Shown: piece by piece, positions 26,242 through 34,813 of the stretch
Layout of the letters: each line of letters opens with the position of its first letter
Numbering within the stretch: position 1 is the first letter of the stretch
Assembly: GCA_040757355.1 (NCBI GenBank)
Contig: JBFLWY010000018.1
Coordinates: 1 to 52,793, forward strand
From: DTYU01 sp040757355
GTDB taxonomy: Bacteria > Bacillota > Desulfotomaculia > Desulfotomaculales > Ammonificaceae
Reading direction: 5' to 3'
DNA length: 52,793 bases
Notes under the pieces: model-generated
What the model saw: the letters and a program-made list of their open reading frames with translations, nothing else
Told to the model about the DNA's origin: nothing
The model's database searches: none
Made by a program: the position numbers and the translations under genes

Positions 26242-26258
26242 GGAACGGAGGAACGATT

Positions 26259-27380
26259 GTGCACAAGGACCAAAACAACTCCAACTCCCTTCCCGGCGCA
26301 GGAAGGCCGCTTAACCCTGACGAACATAACGGCCGCTTGGGCGATGGTCACTCTTCCGGGGGGCGGGACAACTCTCCCAAACTAGCGGCTGGCGGCGGTA
26401 ACTCTGCAGACCGGTCAGCCAAGCCCCGACACGGGGTGATCCCATATCCAGACCGCCCGTCTTCGTCAGGCCGGCGGCGCAAGGGCCGCAACCACCGGCA
26501 CCGACGTCCCAAGGGAGGCCCGGCTGATACCGCATGTCGCACAAACCGGACGAGCCAACTCACTTTACCGCGCAACCCCGGCGGAGGACCCAAGGGCGAA
26601 TCAGGCGCCGTTGCTCATAAATTTTCTTCAGTGATGGTTCACCAGGCAACTCCAGGCAAAGCGGCGCAGAACAAAACCGGCACCGGGAGGAACACCGTTC
26701 AGGCGGCCGGCAGCCGTCAAGAGACGGGCGCAAACAGCGGGTATCAGGCAAGCCGCCGTCCCATGCATTGTCTCCGGTGGAAGGCCAAAGTGAAAAACGC
26801 GAAGGATGTGCTCCAAAAGATCCTGAGACCGTTCCGGCTCTTTACCGCAAAAAGGGTCCACCTGAAAGTTGCTCCGAACACTCCCGGTGAACGTATCCCG
26901 CAGGGTTCACCAACCAATCTTCAAGGGGTTACAGCGGTGAAATCCAGGCCGCGGATCGTCGTAGATACGAACGTGATAATGGGGGGGTTGATCAACCCGT
27001 CGAAGGCGTCAGGTCGTATTATCAGCATCTGGCTTGCGGGAAGAGTGGATGTCGTGGTGAGCCCGGCGCTGCTTGATGAATACCTTCATATATTTAATAA
27101 GATGCGGTTCGGTTCAAAAGAAGCGCTAACCAGGCGGGAAGAAGCGATGAAAAAACTTCTCCGCCACGAAAACCTGACACTCGTTGAGCCGGAGCTTAAG
27201 CTCCAGGTGGTAAAAGAGGACCCTTCGGACAACCGCCTGATAGAATGCGCGGTTTCAGGCCGTGCGGATTATATTATCTCCCAAGACAGGCACCTGTTGT
27301 CAATCGGTCAGTATAAGGGCATCAAGATTTTGCGCGCACAGGCCTTTCTGATGCAGGAATACCCGGAGGGCAGAAACTAA
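26259..27380 (+). CDS. PIN-domain protein with long disordered basic N-terminus
   Basis: The 373-residue product has two parts. Residues 1 to about 225 are Gly/Arg/Asn/Pro/Ser-rich with almost no hydrophobic core (for example GRLGDGHSSGGRDNSPKLAAGG), so probably disordered and possibly nucleic-acid-binding. From about residue 230 a COG1569-type PIN domain follows: RIVVDTNVIMGGL (Asp), LLDEYLHIF (Glu), EDPSDNRLIECAV (Asp) and DYIISQDRHLL (Asp). GTG 26259 has AACGGAGGAAC upstream. An internal GTG at 26939 could start a PIN-only form. There is no antitoxin neighbour. A role in RNA cleavage is inferred from the PIN fold only. Confidence 0.7.
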   Translation: MHKDQNNSNSLPGAGRPLNPDEHNGRLGDGHSSGGRDNSPKLAAGGGNSADRSAKPRHGVIPYPDRPSSSGRRRKGRNHRHRRPKGGPADTACRTNRTSQLTLPRNPGGGPKGESGAVAHKFSSVMVHQATPGKAAQNKTGTGRNTVQAAGSRQETGANSGYQASRRPMHCLRWKAKVKNAKDVLQKILRPFRLFTAKRVHLKVAPNTPGERIPQGSPTNLQGVTAVKSRPRIVVDTNVIMGGLINPSKASGRIISIWLAGRVDVVVSPALLDEYLHIFNKMRFGSKEALTRREEAMKKLLRHENLTLVEPELKLQVVKEDPSDNRLIECAVSGRADYIISQDRHLLSIGQYKGIKILRAQAFLMQEYPEGRN

Positions 27381-27389
27381 GCCGGCAGC

Positions 27390-28334
27390 ATGGAGAAACG
27401 TTATTACACATTCAGCCGTTTTCTCCGGGAATCATTCGGCGGCCCCGTTTCCAAGATCCCGCTGGATGCAGGCTTTGGGTGCCCAAACAGGGATGGTACT
27501 GTCGGTGTAGGGGGCTGTACCTTCTGTGCAAACCGGGCATTCAGCCCCTTTGCGGGACAAAAACTCACAGTGCCGGAGCAGATTCAAAGGTTTAAGGCCG
27601 CAAGACGCCGCGAAGAGCGCTATATAGCGTATTTTCAAGCGTATACGAATACGTATGCACCGCTTGAGACCCTGCGTACAATGTATGAGGAGGCTCTGCG
27701 TGACCCGGACGTGGTCGGACTGGCCGTTGCCACCCGGCCGGACTGCGTACCGGACCCTGTCCTTGACCTGCTGCAGGGTTACACCGGCCGCTGGATGGTG
27801 TGGGTGGAGTACGGGCTTCAGTCCAGCAGCGACAAAACACTCAGGCGGATCAACCGGGGGCATGATTTTGCCACGTTTCTCGACGCAGTTCAACGCACCA
27901 AAAGCCGCGGTATCTACATCGGCGCTCACGTGATCCTTGGTTTGCCGGGTGAAACCCGGGCAGATGTTCTCCGGACGGCTGAAGCGCTTAACACCACAGC
28001 GGTTGACGGGGTTAAACTGCACCACCTCCAAGTCTTTAAAGATACTGCCCTCGCCGCGCAGTGGTATGAAGGCAAGGTTTGGGTTTTTTCAGTCGATGAG
28101 TACGTATCGGCGGCATGTGATTTTATCGAATCGCTCTCTCCCGGAACGGTAATTCTAAGGTTGGTAGGGGATGTGACGGACGAAAAGCTGCTCCTGGCGC
28201 CACGCTGGGGAGTGAGGAAGGCGGAGGTGATAAGTGCGATAGACGCCGAGCTTACACGGCGCGGGACGCGCCAGGGAAGCCGGTTGGCGGGTATCGGAAC
28301 GAACAGAAAAGGGGGAAACGCGCGTGAGGATTGA
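27390..28334 (+). CDS. YhcC-type (TIGR01212) radical SAM protein
   Basis: The 314-residue product is a radical SAM enzyme with the long-spaced cluster motif CPNRDGTVGVGGCTFC (C-x12-C-x2-C) used by the YhcC/TIGR01212 family. FQAYTNTYAPLETL, VVGLAVATRPDCV, VWVEYGLQSSSDKTL and YIGAHVILGLPGETRADVL are further family segments. The reaction of the family is not known to me. ATG 27390 lies nine bases after the PIN-protein stop, and its end overlaps the DUF4013 gene by 11 bases, so the genes are probably co-transcribed. Confidence 0.88.
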   Translation: MEKRYYTFSRFLRESFGGPVSKIPLDAGFGCPNRDGTVGVGGCTFCANRAFSPFAGQKLTVPEQIQRFKAARRREERYIAYFQAYTNTYAPLETLRTMYEEALRDPDVVGLAVATRPDCVPDPVLDLLQGYTGRWMVWVEYGLQSSSDKTLRRINRGHDFATFLDAVQRTKSRGIYIGAHVILGLPGETRADVLRTAEALNTTAVDGVKLHHLQVFKDTALAAQWYEGKVWVFSVDEYVSAACDFIESLSPGTVILRLVGDVTDEKLLLAPRWGVRKAEVISAIDAELTRRGTRQGSRLAGIGTNRKGGNARED

Positions 28335-28971
28335 AGAGGCTTTCCGCTTTCCTTTCGTCGAAAAAGGCCTGGAACGGCTTCTTATCGGCGGATTAATCAC
28401 TATCGTGCCCATACTGAACATTGCATCTGCCGGTTACTTCGTCGAAGTCATCAAAACGGTCAATAAGGGAAACGACGAGATGCCGTCCTGGAGCGGTTTC
28501 GGCACCATATTCCTCCAGGGTCTTGGCAACCTCGTCATTACCCTGTTTTATGCGTTCATTCCGTTGCTGCTTGTGGCAGCCGGTGCCGCAGGAACGTACA
28601 GCCTTGGTGCAACCGGCATATTGGCGCCGTTATTCGGCGGCGTCGTTTCACTAATCGGATTTCTCTTGCTGTTGGCGGCCTGGTTCGTCATACCTATGAG
28701 TGTAGCAAGGTACGCGGCAACAGGATCCCTGGGTGAAGGGTTCCGTTTAAACAAGGTCCTGCAGTATATCGGTGCAGTAATAGGCCAGTATGTAGGTGTG
28801 TACGTTTTAAGTATCGTCTTTTACTTCGTCGCCGGTTGGGCAAGCGGCATAATCCCTATATTGGGGTTTATTATTTCGGCATTCCTTACATTCTACGTTC
28901 TGGTCGTTACGGGGTTTCTCTTCGGAGACTTGCACCGGGAAGCAGAATCGGCCCTATCGGCAAGACGGTAA
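28324..28971 (+). CDS. DUF4013 polytopic membrane protein
   Basis: The 215-residue product has the DUF4013 pattern: an N-terminal amphipathic segment (RFPFVEKGLERLLIGGLITIVPILN), about five to six membrane helices including FYAFIPLLLVAAG, VVSLIGFLLLLAAWFVIPM, VYVLSIVFYFVAGWA and FIISAFLTFYVLVV, and the ARYAATGSLGEGFRLNKVLQYI loop. Function unknown. GTG 28324 lies within the end of the radical SAM gene, with GGGGGAAACGC upstream. Confidence 0.82.
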   Translation: MRIEEAFRFPFVEKGLERLLIGGLITIVPILNIASAGYFVEVIKTVNKGNDEMPSWSGFGTIFLQGLGNLVITLFYAFIPLLLVAAGAAGTYSLGATGILAPLFGGVVSLIGFLLLLAAWFVIPMSVARYAATGSLGEGFRLNKVLQYIGAVIGQYVGVYVLSIVFYFVAGWASGIIPILGFIISAFLTFYVLVVTGFLFGDLHREAESALSARR

Positions 28972-29063
28972 GGGTAATGTAAACTATTCAACCGCCACCT
29001 AACGCTTACGGAACGCGGCAAGAAGCAAACAGAACGAGGAAGGCGCAGCCGGACAGGCCGGAG

Positions 29064-29162
29064 CCCAGCACTCAGATTGCTGTGAAAGCGCAGTTTCGCG
29101 GGGCGGACAAATATGTGTTCCCTCAAAAGTACTATCTTATCAAGATGTAACTGAGTGCTGGG
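29064..29162. mobile_element. 99-base inverted-repeat element, CCCAGCACTCA family
   Basis: The ends CCCAGCACTCAG (29064-29075) and CTGAGTGCTGGG (29151-29162) are perfect 12-base inverted repeats and differ from the 22593-22692 element only after the shared CCCAGCACTCA core. The interior is unrelated to that element by eye. It is non-coding and lies in a 330-base gap between DUF4013 and the RMD1-like gene. Confidence 0.55.
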
Positions 29163-29257
29163 TGAGGACCTGGCCGGCAAGCCTGACGAAGTTATGCGCC
29201 GCTTATTGCCGCGCCCTCAGAGCACCTGAATAGTTACAGGGTAATAAGCAAAGCGTC

Positions 29258-29278
29258 GCGGGGGCTCAAAGCCCCCGC
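29258..29278. other. GC-rich hairpin before the RMD1-like gene
   Basis: GCGGGGGCT (29258-29266) and AGCCCCCGC (29270-29278) form a perfect 9-base stem with a CAA loop. No T run follows, so it is not a standard terminator. It lies about 28 bases before the ATG at 29306. Apart from this hairpin and the 29064-29162 element, I see nothing in 28972-29305. Confidence 0.6.
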
Positions 29279-29305
29279 AGGTACTTACAGTGGGTGACAG
29301 CGCAA

Positions 29306-30361
29306 ATGAGAGGCTCAGTATGGCTTTACCGGTTGTACGATATCGCCCAGGAAATTAATCTGGTTCAGGCGGAGGAAATCTTGGCGGCGGAGAAGCCTGT
29401 TTCGCGGCTTAGGCTCTCCCGGGTAAGGCCGAAGGCCCTTGAATTTAAAAACCCGCCGTTAACCGTGGAGCTGGAAGGACAGCCTTTTCACGCAGGGAAA
29501 TGGCAGTTTGCCACCGCGCCGAGTTCCCGGTTATATGACTTTGGGGTTTTAAGCATAGTGATCAGGCTCTTATTGCCGGACGACTTCGGCTACAGCGAAC
29601 TGCAGGAGCTTTCCGTACTCGTAAGCGACTTTGAAAGATTTGAGCCTGCCTTCGCGGGCTACCGTGACAACGTCATAAACGCGGTTCGCCCGGCGCTCGC
29701 GGGGGAAGGACTGACCGGGTTCGCCGAGGACTTTGTGGTCTTTTATTTTGAGCATTGGCCTAAAGACTGGGACCCTGTTCCGATACTCCTTAGCGAAACG
29801 GGGCCGGTGAGCCAGGAGATGCGCCGCGAAACGCTGCGTAATCATTTTTCGTACGGGGAAGACAGCTCGATCATCACCTGGGACGCAGCGTTGGTTTGCG
29901 ACCCTGCCGGCAGCGCTGACATCCCCGATCTCCTTGAGTTTGCAAACGCACAACTCTTGGAACTGAGGTACTACGACAACGTCCTTGACCGCGAACTGGC
30001 GGCCATGTACGATGCAATCGAGGAGGCAGGGCAGGGGGGCTACCGCCGTTTAAAACAATACCGCAGCATTATGCGGTGCATGATGGAGCTTGTGGTCGAG
30101 GTAACCGAGATTACCGAACGGGTACAAAACGCGCTCAAGGTAACGGAAGACGTTTTCTATGCCCGGGTTTACGTGGCAGCGCTCAAGACATTCCGGCTCC
30201 AGGAGTGGCTGAGGAGCATCGACCGTAAAGTCGAAGTAATAGAACGCAGTTATGCGATGCTGAGCGATGAACTGGTTACGCACCGGTTTTTAATCCTTGA
30301 GGTGTCGATTGTGCTGCTGATCGCTTTCGAGATCGTCTTATGGCTGTGGACGTTGAGATAG
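29306..30361 (+). CDS. RMD1/DUF155-like protein with C-terminal membrane anchor
   Basis: The ~351-residue product resembles the RMD1 (DUF155) family: a soluble region with SRLYDFGVLSIVIRL, then IITWDAALVCDP, IPDLLEFANAQLLELRYYDNVLDRELAAMYDAI, a coiled coil (IMRCMMELVVEVTEITERVQNALK) and a final helix LILEVSIVLLIAFEIVLWLW that would anchor it in the membrane. In eukaryotes the family acts in mitochondria; the bacterial role is unknown. ATG 29306 with GGTGA upstream is preferred to the GTG at 29294. The gene stands alone with gaps on both sides. Confidence 0.75.
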   Translation: MRGSVWLYRLYDIAQEINLVQAEEILAAEKPVSRLRLSRVRPKALEFKNPPLTVELEGQPFHAGKWQFATAPSSRLYDFGVLSIVIRLLLPDDFGYSELQELSVLVSDFERFEPAFAGYRDNVINAVRPALAGEGLTGFAEDFVVFYFEHWPKDWDPVPILLSETGPVSQEMRRETLRNHFSYGEDSSIITWDAALVCDPAGSADIPDLLEFANAQLLELRYYDNVLDRELAAMYDAIEEAGQGGYRRLKQYRSIMRCMMELVVEVTEITERVQNALKVTEDVFYARVYVAALKTFRLQEWLRSIDRKVEVIERSYAMLSDELVTHRFLILEVSIVLLIAFEIVLWLWTLR

Positions 30362-30502
30362 CTTTTACACATTGAACGTTGAACGGACCCCGGAGGTCCA
30401 TCACTCTAATCCTTACGTTGAACTAAGAACCTAGAACCTAGAACTTAGAACTTAGACTGACTCCAGAGGTCTATCAGTATAAGCTTGAGGGGGAATTGCT
30501 TT

Positions 30503-31327
30503 ATGCGTGTTACCGTACTGGTGGAAAACACCGTCGGACGAACGCTTCCTATTTGCGGTGAGCACGGGCTCAGTCTGTGGCTGGAATTTGATGGGCACAA
30601 TGTGCTTTTCGATACCGGCCAACGCGGCGCGGTGGTTCCTAACGCCTGCCGCCTGGGGGTGGACTTGCGGGCCGCAGAAGCCGTAATCTTAAGCCACGGG
30701 CACAGCGACCATACCGGCGGTTTACGGGACGTCCTCGAGTTTATCGCCCGACCGGTACCGGTTTACGGTCACCCTGACGTTTTCAGCGGTCACAGGGTAT
30801 CGTCTCCTGCGGACCGTTACATCGGGATTCCCTTTTCCCGCGAGGAACTTGAGACGGCAGGAGCAGAGTTCGTTTTTGTGGAGCAGCCGCTTGAACTGTT
30901 CCCCGGTTTTTGGCTGAGCGGTGAGGTTCCCCGGCAGACCCCGTTTGAAAAGGGAGACCCCAGGATGTATGTTTACAAGGGTACTGAGCCGGTTCCCGAT
31001 CCGCTGGCGGACGACCTGAGCCTATACGTTAAAACGCCGGCGGGGCTCGTTGTCCTGGTCGGCTGCGCCCACGCGGGGGTAATTAACATTATTGAACACG
31101 CACGGGCTGTAACCGGTGTGGATAAGGTGGCTGCAGTCCTCGGCGGTACGCACCTCGGTCCTGCTGCAACTGAACAGTTGGCGGCCACCGCTGCTTACCT
31201 GAAGGAACTCGCACTGGAACTGCTGGCTGCGAATCACTGTACCGGCTTGCCCAGGGCTGCCTATCTCGCCGGCATCTTCGGCGAACGCTTCCGCTTCGCT
31301 TCTGCCGGCGAAGTGTTTGAGTTTTAG
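30503..31327 (+). CDS. MBL-fold metallohydrolase, COG1237-like
   Basis: The 274-residue product has the metallo-beta-lactamase fold with the metal motif LSHGHSDHTGG (H-x-H-x-D-H), a later GCAHAGVINII and ALELLAANHCTG. The pattern matches the COG1237 group, named after the archaeal dihydropteroate-like synthase involved in tetrahydromethanopterin formation; that activity is not assured here. ATG 30503 is nine bases after GAGGGGG and is preferred to an upstream in-frame ATG. It precedes polX by about 66 bases. The 30362-30502 gap holds TAGAACCTAGAACTTAGAAC direct repeats and an inverted relative of the GGTCCGTTC family. Confidence 0.85.
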   Translation: MRVTVLVENTVGRTLPICGEHGLSLWLEFDGHNVLFDTGQRGAVVPNACRLGVDLRAAEAVILSHGHSDHTGGLRDVLEFIARPVPVYGHPDVFSGHRVSSPADRYIGIPFSREELETAGAEFVFVEQPLELFPGFWLSGEVPRQTPFEKGDPRMYVYKGTEPVPDPLADDLSLYVKTPAGLVVLVGCAHAGVINIIEHARAVTGVDKVAAVLGGTHLGPAATEQLAATAAYLKELALELLAANHCTGLPRAAYLAGIFGERFRFASAGEVFEF

Positions 31328-31393
31328 CACGGGTTGTGAACCATTTTTTGCTATGAGGGCGGCTTTTTTGGTATGATATTAAAGGTGGTCGGG

Positions 31394-33127
31394 ATGAAAA
31401 ACAGCGACGTTTGTACAGTATTTAGGCAAATGGCGGAAATTATGGAGATCTTGGGAGAAGACGCCTACCGGATACGGGCGTACCAGCGGGCGGCACAGAA
31501 CATTGAAAACCTCCCGGAGGATATCGCCGCAGTTGCAGCGCGAAAGGACCTTACTAAAATTCCCGGCATCGGGAAGGAGATTGCCCACAAAATAGAGGAG
31601 ATCCTTGCAACGGGAACCTTGCAGAAATATGAAGAATTGAAGAAAAAGGTGCCGGCCGGCCTGGTGGAACTCCTCCAGGTTCCGGGGATCGGACCGAAAA
31701 CCGCCAGGATGCTGTATAACGAGTTGGGCATCGAAAATGTGACCGTACTTGAACGGTTGGCGCAGGAAGGACGGCTGAAAGGCCTGCCCGGAATCAAAGC
31801 AAAGACAGAGCAGAACATTCTCCACGGTATTTCGCTGATGCGTTCCGTCCAGGAACGCCGCCCGCTGGGACTGGTGCTGCCGCTTGCCCGCCATGTCATG
31901 GCGTTGCTGCAGGAGCGCGCGCCGGTGAGCAGGGTAAGCACGGCGGGTAGCATCCGGCGCTGCAGGGAAACCGTCGGGGACGTAGATTTGCTGGCCGCTT
32001 CAGCAAAGCCGGAAAAGGTGGTTGATATTTTTGTCGGTCTGCCGTTTGTGGCAGAGATAATCGCCCACGGCCCAACGAAGGGGAGCGTGCGGACCTCGGA
32101 CGGGCTTCAGATCGACTTGCGCGTTGTACCGGAGGAGAGTTTCGGCGCTGCACTCTGCTATTTCACCGGTTCCAAGGCGCACAACATCCGGGTAAGGGAA
32201 CTCGGTGTAAGGCTGGGGTTAAAAATAAACGAGTACGGCGTCTTCCGCGGGGAGGACAGGATCGCCGGCGCGACGGAGGAGGAGGTTTTTGCGAGTGTAG
32301 GATTGCCCTACATCCCGCCGGAGATGCGCGAAGACCGGGGTGAAATCGAAGCCGGGCTGGATGGGCGACTCCCGCAGGTGGTGACACTCGCGGATATAAA
32401 AGGCGATTTTCACGTTCACTCGAAGTACAGTGACGGCTCAGCGTCCCTCAAGGAAATCGTGGAAAAGGCAAGGCGGCTGGGCTTGGAATGGGTTGCGGTC
32501 TGCGATCACTCGCAGACGTTGAAGGTGGCGGGCGGCCTTGATGCGGCGGCTCTGGAAAAGAAGCGCGCGGCGATTGCAGCGTTCAACGCGCACAGCCCCG
32601 ATGTTAAGCTCCTCTGCGGCACGGAAGTGGAGATCGGGGTAGACGGCAGCCTTGACTACCCCGATGATGTGCTCGCGTTTCTCGATGTGGTTGTTGCGGC
32701 AATCCACACCGCATTCCGCCAGGACGAAGGCGTCCAAACCCGGCGCTTGCTTAATGCAATCAACAACCCTTACGTGCATGCGGTTGCTCATCCCACAGGC
32801 AGGCTGCTGGGAGAACGGGCCGGTTACGCACTCGACCTGGAGCAGGTTTTTGAAGCCGCGGCACGGACGGGAACCTTTTTGGAGATCAACGCTTATTACA
32901 AGCGCCTCGACTTAAACGATGTGGCTGTACGTGCCGCCGGGGAAAAGGGAATAAGATTTGTCATAGGGAGTGACGCTCATCTGCTTGACCAGATGGAGTT
33001 CCTGGAGTTAGGCGTGGGGGTAGCCCGCCGTGGATGGTTAACGCGGCAACAGGTAATAAATTCTCTCAGTTACAAGGAGCTTTTAAAAACACTCAGACAA
33101 AAAAGGGATTTAATGTTAGATATTTAG
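31394..33127 (+). CDS. polX: DNA polymerase X family, PolX with PHP domain
   Basis: PolX fills short DNA gaps and carries a 3'-5' exonuclease or end-processing activity. The 577-residue product has two helix-hairpin-helix motifs (TKIPGIGKEIAHKI and LQVPGIGPKTARML), the polymerase nucleotidyl site GSIRRCRETVGDVDLL with a later LQIDLRVVP Asp, and a C-terminal PHP domain from about residue 335 with DFHVHSKYSDGS, VCDHSQT, AIHTAF, AHPTGRLLGER and IGSDAH. All motifs look intact. ATG 31394 follows AAAGGTGGTCGGG. The gene is followed 28 bases later by a coiled-coil protein gene and then a polynucleotide kinase gene. Confidence 0.94.
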   Translation: MKNSDVCTVFRQMAEIMEILGEDAYRIRAYQRAAQNIENLPEDIAAVAARKDLTKIPGIGKEIAHKIEEILATGTLQKYEELKKKVPAGLVELLQVPGIGPKTARMLYNELGIENVTVLERLAQEGRLKGLPGIKAKTEQNILHGISLMRSVQERRPLGLVLPLARHVMALLQERAPVSRVSTAGSIRRCRETVGDVDLLAASAKPEKVVDIFVGLPFVAEIIAHGPTKGSVRTSDGLQIDLRVVPEESFGAALCYFTGSKAHNIRVRELGVRLGLKINEYGVFRGEDRIAGATEEEVFASVGLPYIPPEMREDRGEIEAGLDGRLPQVVTLADIKGDFHVHSKYSDGSASLKEIVEKARRLGLEWVAVCDHSQTLKVAGGLDAAALEKKRAAIAAFNAHSPDVKLLCGTEVEIGVDGSLDYPDDVLAFLDVVVAAIHTAFRQDEGVQTRRLLNAINNPYVHAVAHPTGRLLGERAGYALDLEQVFEAAARTGTFLEINAYYKRLDLNDVAVRAAGEKGIRFVIGSDAHLLDQMEFLELGVGVARRGWLTRQQVINSLSYKELLKTLRQKRDLMLDI

Positions 33128-33155
33128 GCAACAATAATCTTGAAGGTGGGATAAT

Positions 33156-33737
33156 ATGGCTAAAATCAAGACCGCATATGAAAAAGCGCTTGAAAGGATC
33201 AGCGAAATGAACCTCGGCGACGTCGATGTCTCGAGCATGGAGTACGGACCGAAAGGCGGTGCCGCTGCGGCACAGTTCTTGTGGGACAAGGATTTAGACC
33301 TGCTTGCCGAGTTGGAAAAATACGGTGAAGAGGTACGGGGCTATGTCCGGCAGGGTATGGAAGACGCCCTTTTAAGGAATATACAGCTTCCTAAGGATGA
33401 ATCCGCGCAGGATACCAACCGCCGCGCCATGGACGGACTGCTGGCCGTCAAGAAGGATAAGACTGTGCTGAAACAGATTTTCACTGAATTGGAATACCTT
33501 TTTAACTATTACATGCAAGCTTTAGAACACACGTACACCAACCTCAAGGAAAGCTTTTCCAACCGGATCACGCACGCCCAGCAAGCCCTTGAGCGCCAAC
33601 TCGGCGCCAAAATAAGAGTCGACGTGGAACGGCACCCCGGGTTCCTCGAAGAGTGGCTGAGAGTTCAGGGACAGTTAGACGCACAGTACGAACCGGTCCT
33701 GGCGGAGCAGAAAGAAAAGATAAGGAGACTCAACTGA
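33156..33737 (+). CDS. Conserved helical protein of unknown function
   Basis: The 193-residue product is highly charged and helical, with a likely coiled coil in residues 115-190 (FTELEYLFNYYMQALEHTYT... and later EWLRVQGQLDAQYEPVL). An early Gly/Ala-rich segment reads EYGPKGGAAAAQFLWDKDLDLL. It contains no Cys and no membrane helix. I think it resembles a small clostridial DUF family (DUF6657-like) but cannot confirm this. ATG 33156 has AAGGTGGG upstream. It lies between polX and the Grc3/Clp1-type kinase, with two bases between its stop and the kinase TTG start, so coupled translation is likely. Confidence 0.8.
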   Translation: MAKIKTAYEKALERISEMNLGDVDVSSMEYGPKGGAAAAQFLWDKDLDLLAELEKYGEEVRGYVRQGMEDALLRNIQLPKDESAQDTNRRAMDGLLAVKKDKTVLKQIFTELEYLFNYYMQALEHTYTNLKESFSNRITHAQQALERQLGAKIRVDVERHPGFLEEWLRVQGQLDAQYEPVLAEQKEKIRRLN

Positions 33738-33739
33738 AG

Positions 33740-34813
33740 TTGCTTGAAGAACCCGATCAATGGCGACCCTTCATTGACGAAGTTCTCCCGCAGGCGCGCC
33801 TCCTTATCCTGGTAGGAGCGGTGGATACGGGAAAAACCACGCTGACGACCTGCCTCGCCAACCGCAGCTTGGCGCTCGGGTACAAGACGGCTGTTGTCGA
33901 CGCCGACGTCGGCCAGTCCGACATCGGCCCGCCGACTACCGTGGGCTTAGGGTTGCTCCGGGAGACCGTTGGAAGTTTACAAAATATACCGCTCACGGAT
34001 TTTTATTTTGTCGGATCGACTACTCCCCGCGGTCATGTTGCAGCCGCCTTGACCGGAACTAAAAAGATGGTCGAGCGGGCATTCGCGGCAGGTGCGGAGC
34101 GGGTGGTGATCAACACGACCGGGCTGGTCGGAGGCAGCCTCGGGCGGACGCTGAAGTACCACAAGGTCAGTTTAACCCGGCCCGACTGTATAATCGGGCT
34201 CCAACGCCACGGTGAGATCGAGCCGCTACTCAAAACCTGGGAGGCATACGGTTTTACGGTCTACCGCCTCCCTGTTCCGGCCGGTGTGCGCCAGCGTTCA
34301 TTAGAAATGCGCGTTGCGTTCCGCAACAGGCGTTGGCGGGAGTTTTTTGGGGGAGCGGTCAGGCTCAGACTTCCTTTTGGAAGCTTCCGCACTGCCCGGA
34401 CAAGCATGTTTACCGGGGGAGCGCTTTCTGAGACTGAAAAGCATAAACTGGAAAGTCTGCTGGGCCAGCCCCTTCTGTGGGTAGAAAAAATGGCAAACGA
34501 GGTAACTGCGGTCACCCTGCACCCGGTACCCCAGGAAGTATTAGCTGCCGGTGCCGGACTTTTGGCAGTACCACGGCTCCGGAGAATAGCACCGGAAAGC
34601 TTTGAGGGCATGGTTGCCGGTCTCGTCGGGCCGGAGGGGCAGTGCCTTTCCCTCGGCTGGGTAGAAAAAGTAGACTACGAAGCAGGCAACCTCCTAGTCA
34701 TGACGCCGTACCGGGGGTATGAGCCGGTTAGAGTTGTAGAGTTCAGCGGCGTCAGGCTTGACGGTGAATCTATTTTTGAAAAAGGGATGAAAAGTGAAGC
34801 GGAACCTGCGTAA
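33740..34813 (+). CDS. Grc3/Clp1-type polynucleotide 5'-hydroxyl kinase
   Basis: The ~357-residue product has the Clp1/Grc3 P-loop kinase signature. Walker A is LVGAVDTGKTTL (about residue 30), the Walker B region is VVDADVGQSDIGPPTTVGLGL, and VINTTGLVGGSLGRTLKYHKV follows. The C-terminal half is a beta-rich domain seen in bacterial and archaeal members. Such enzymes phosphorylate 5'-OH ends of RNA or DNA. TTG 33740 (or CTG 33734) follows AAGGAGA; the longer upstream frame overlaps the previous gene too far. The end overlaps the DUF502 gene by 20 bases. Preference for RNA or DNA is unknown. Confidence 0.82.
   Translation: MLEEPDQWRPFIDEVLPQARLLILVGAVDTGKTTLTTCLANRSLALGYKTAVVDADVGQSDIGPPTTVGLGLLRETVGSLQNIPLTDFYFVGSTTPRGHVAAALTGTKKMVERAFAAGAERVVINTTGLVGGSLGRTLKYHKVSLTRPDCIIGLQRHGEIEPLLKTWEAYGFTVYRLPVPAGVRQRSLEMRVAFRNRRWREFFGGAVRLRLPFGSFRTARTSMFTGGALSETEKHKLESLLGQPLLWVEKMANEVTAVTLHPVPQEVLAAGAGLLAVPRLRRIAPESFEGMVAGLVGPEGQCLSLGWVEKVDYEAGNLLVMTPYRGYEPVRVVEFSGVRLDGESIFEKGMKSEAEPA

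Noticed and set aside
26142..26258. Earlier ATG for the PIN protein, overlapping acyP
   Set aside because: It would overlap most of the acylphosphatase end out of frame; GTG 26259 has a proper ribosome site.
22593..29162. CAGCACTC...GAGTGCTG as a CIRCE heat-shock operator
   Set aside because: CIRCE is TTAGCACTC-N9-GAGTGCTAA; here the arms are about 75 bases apart and not in front of a chaperone gene.
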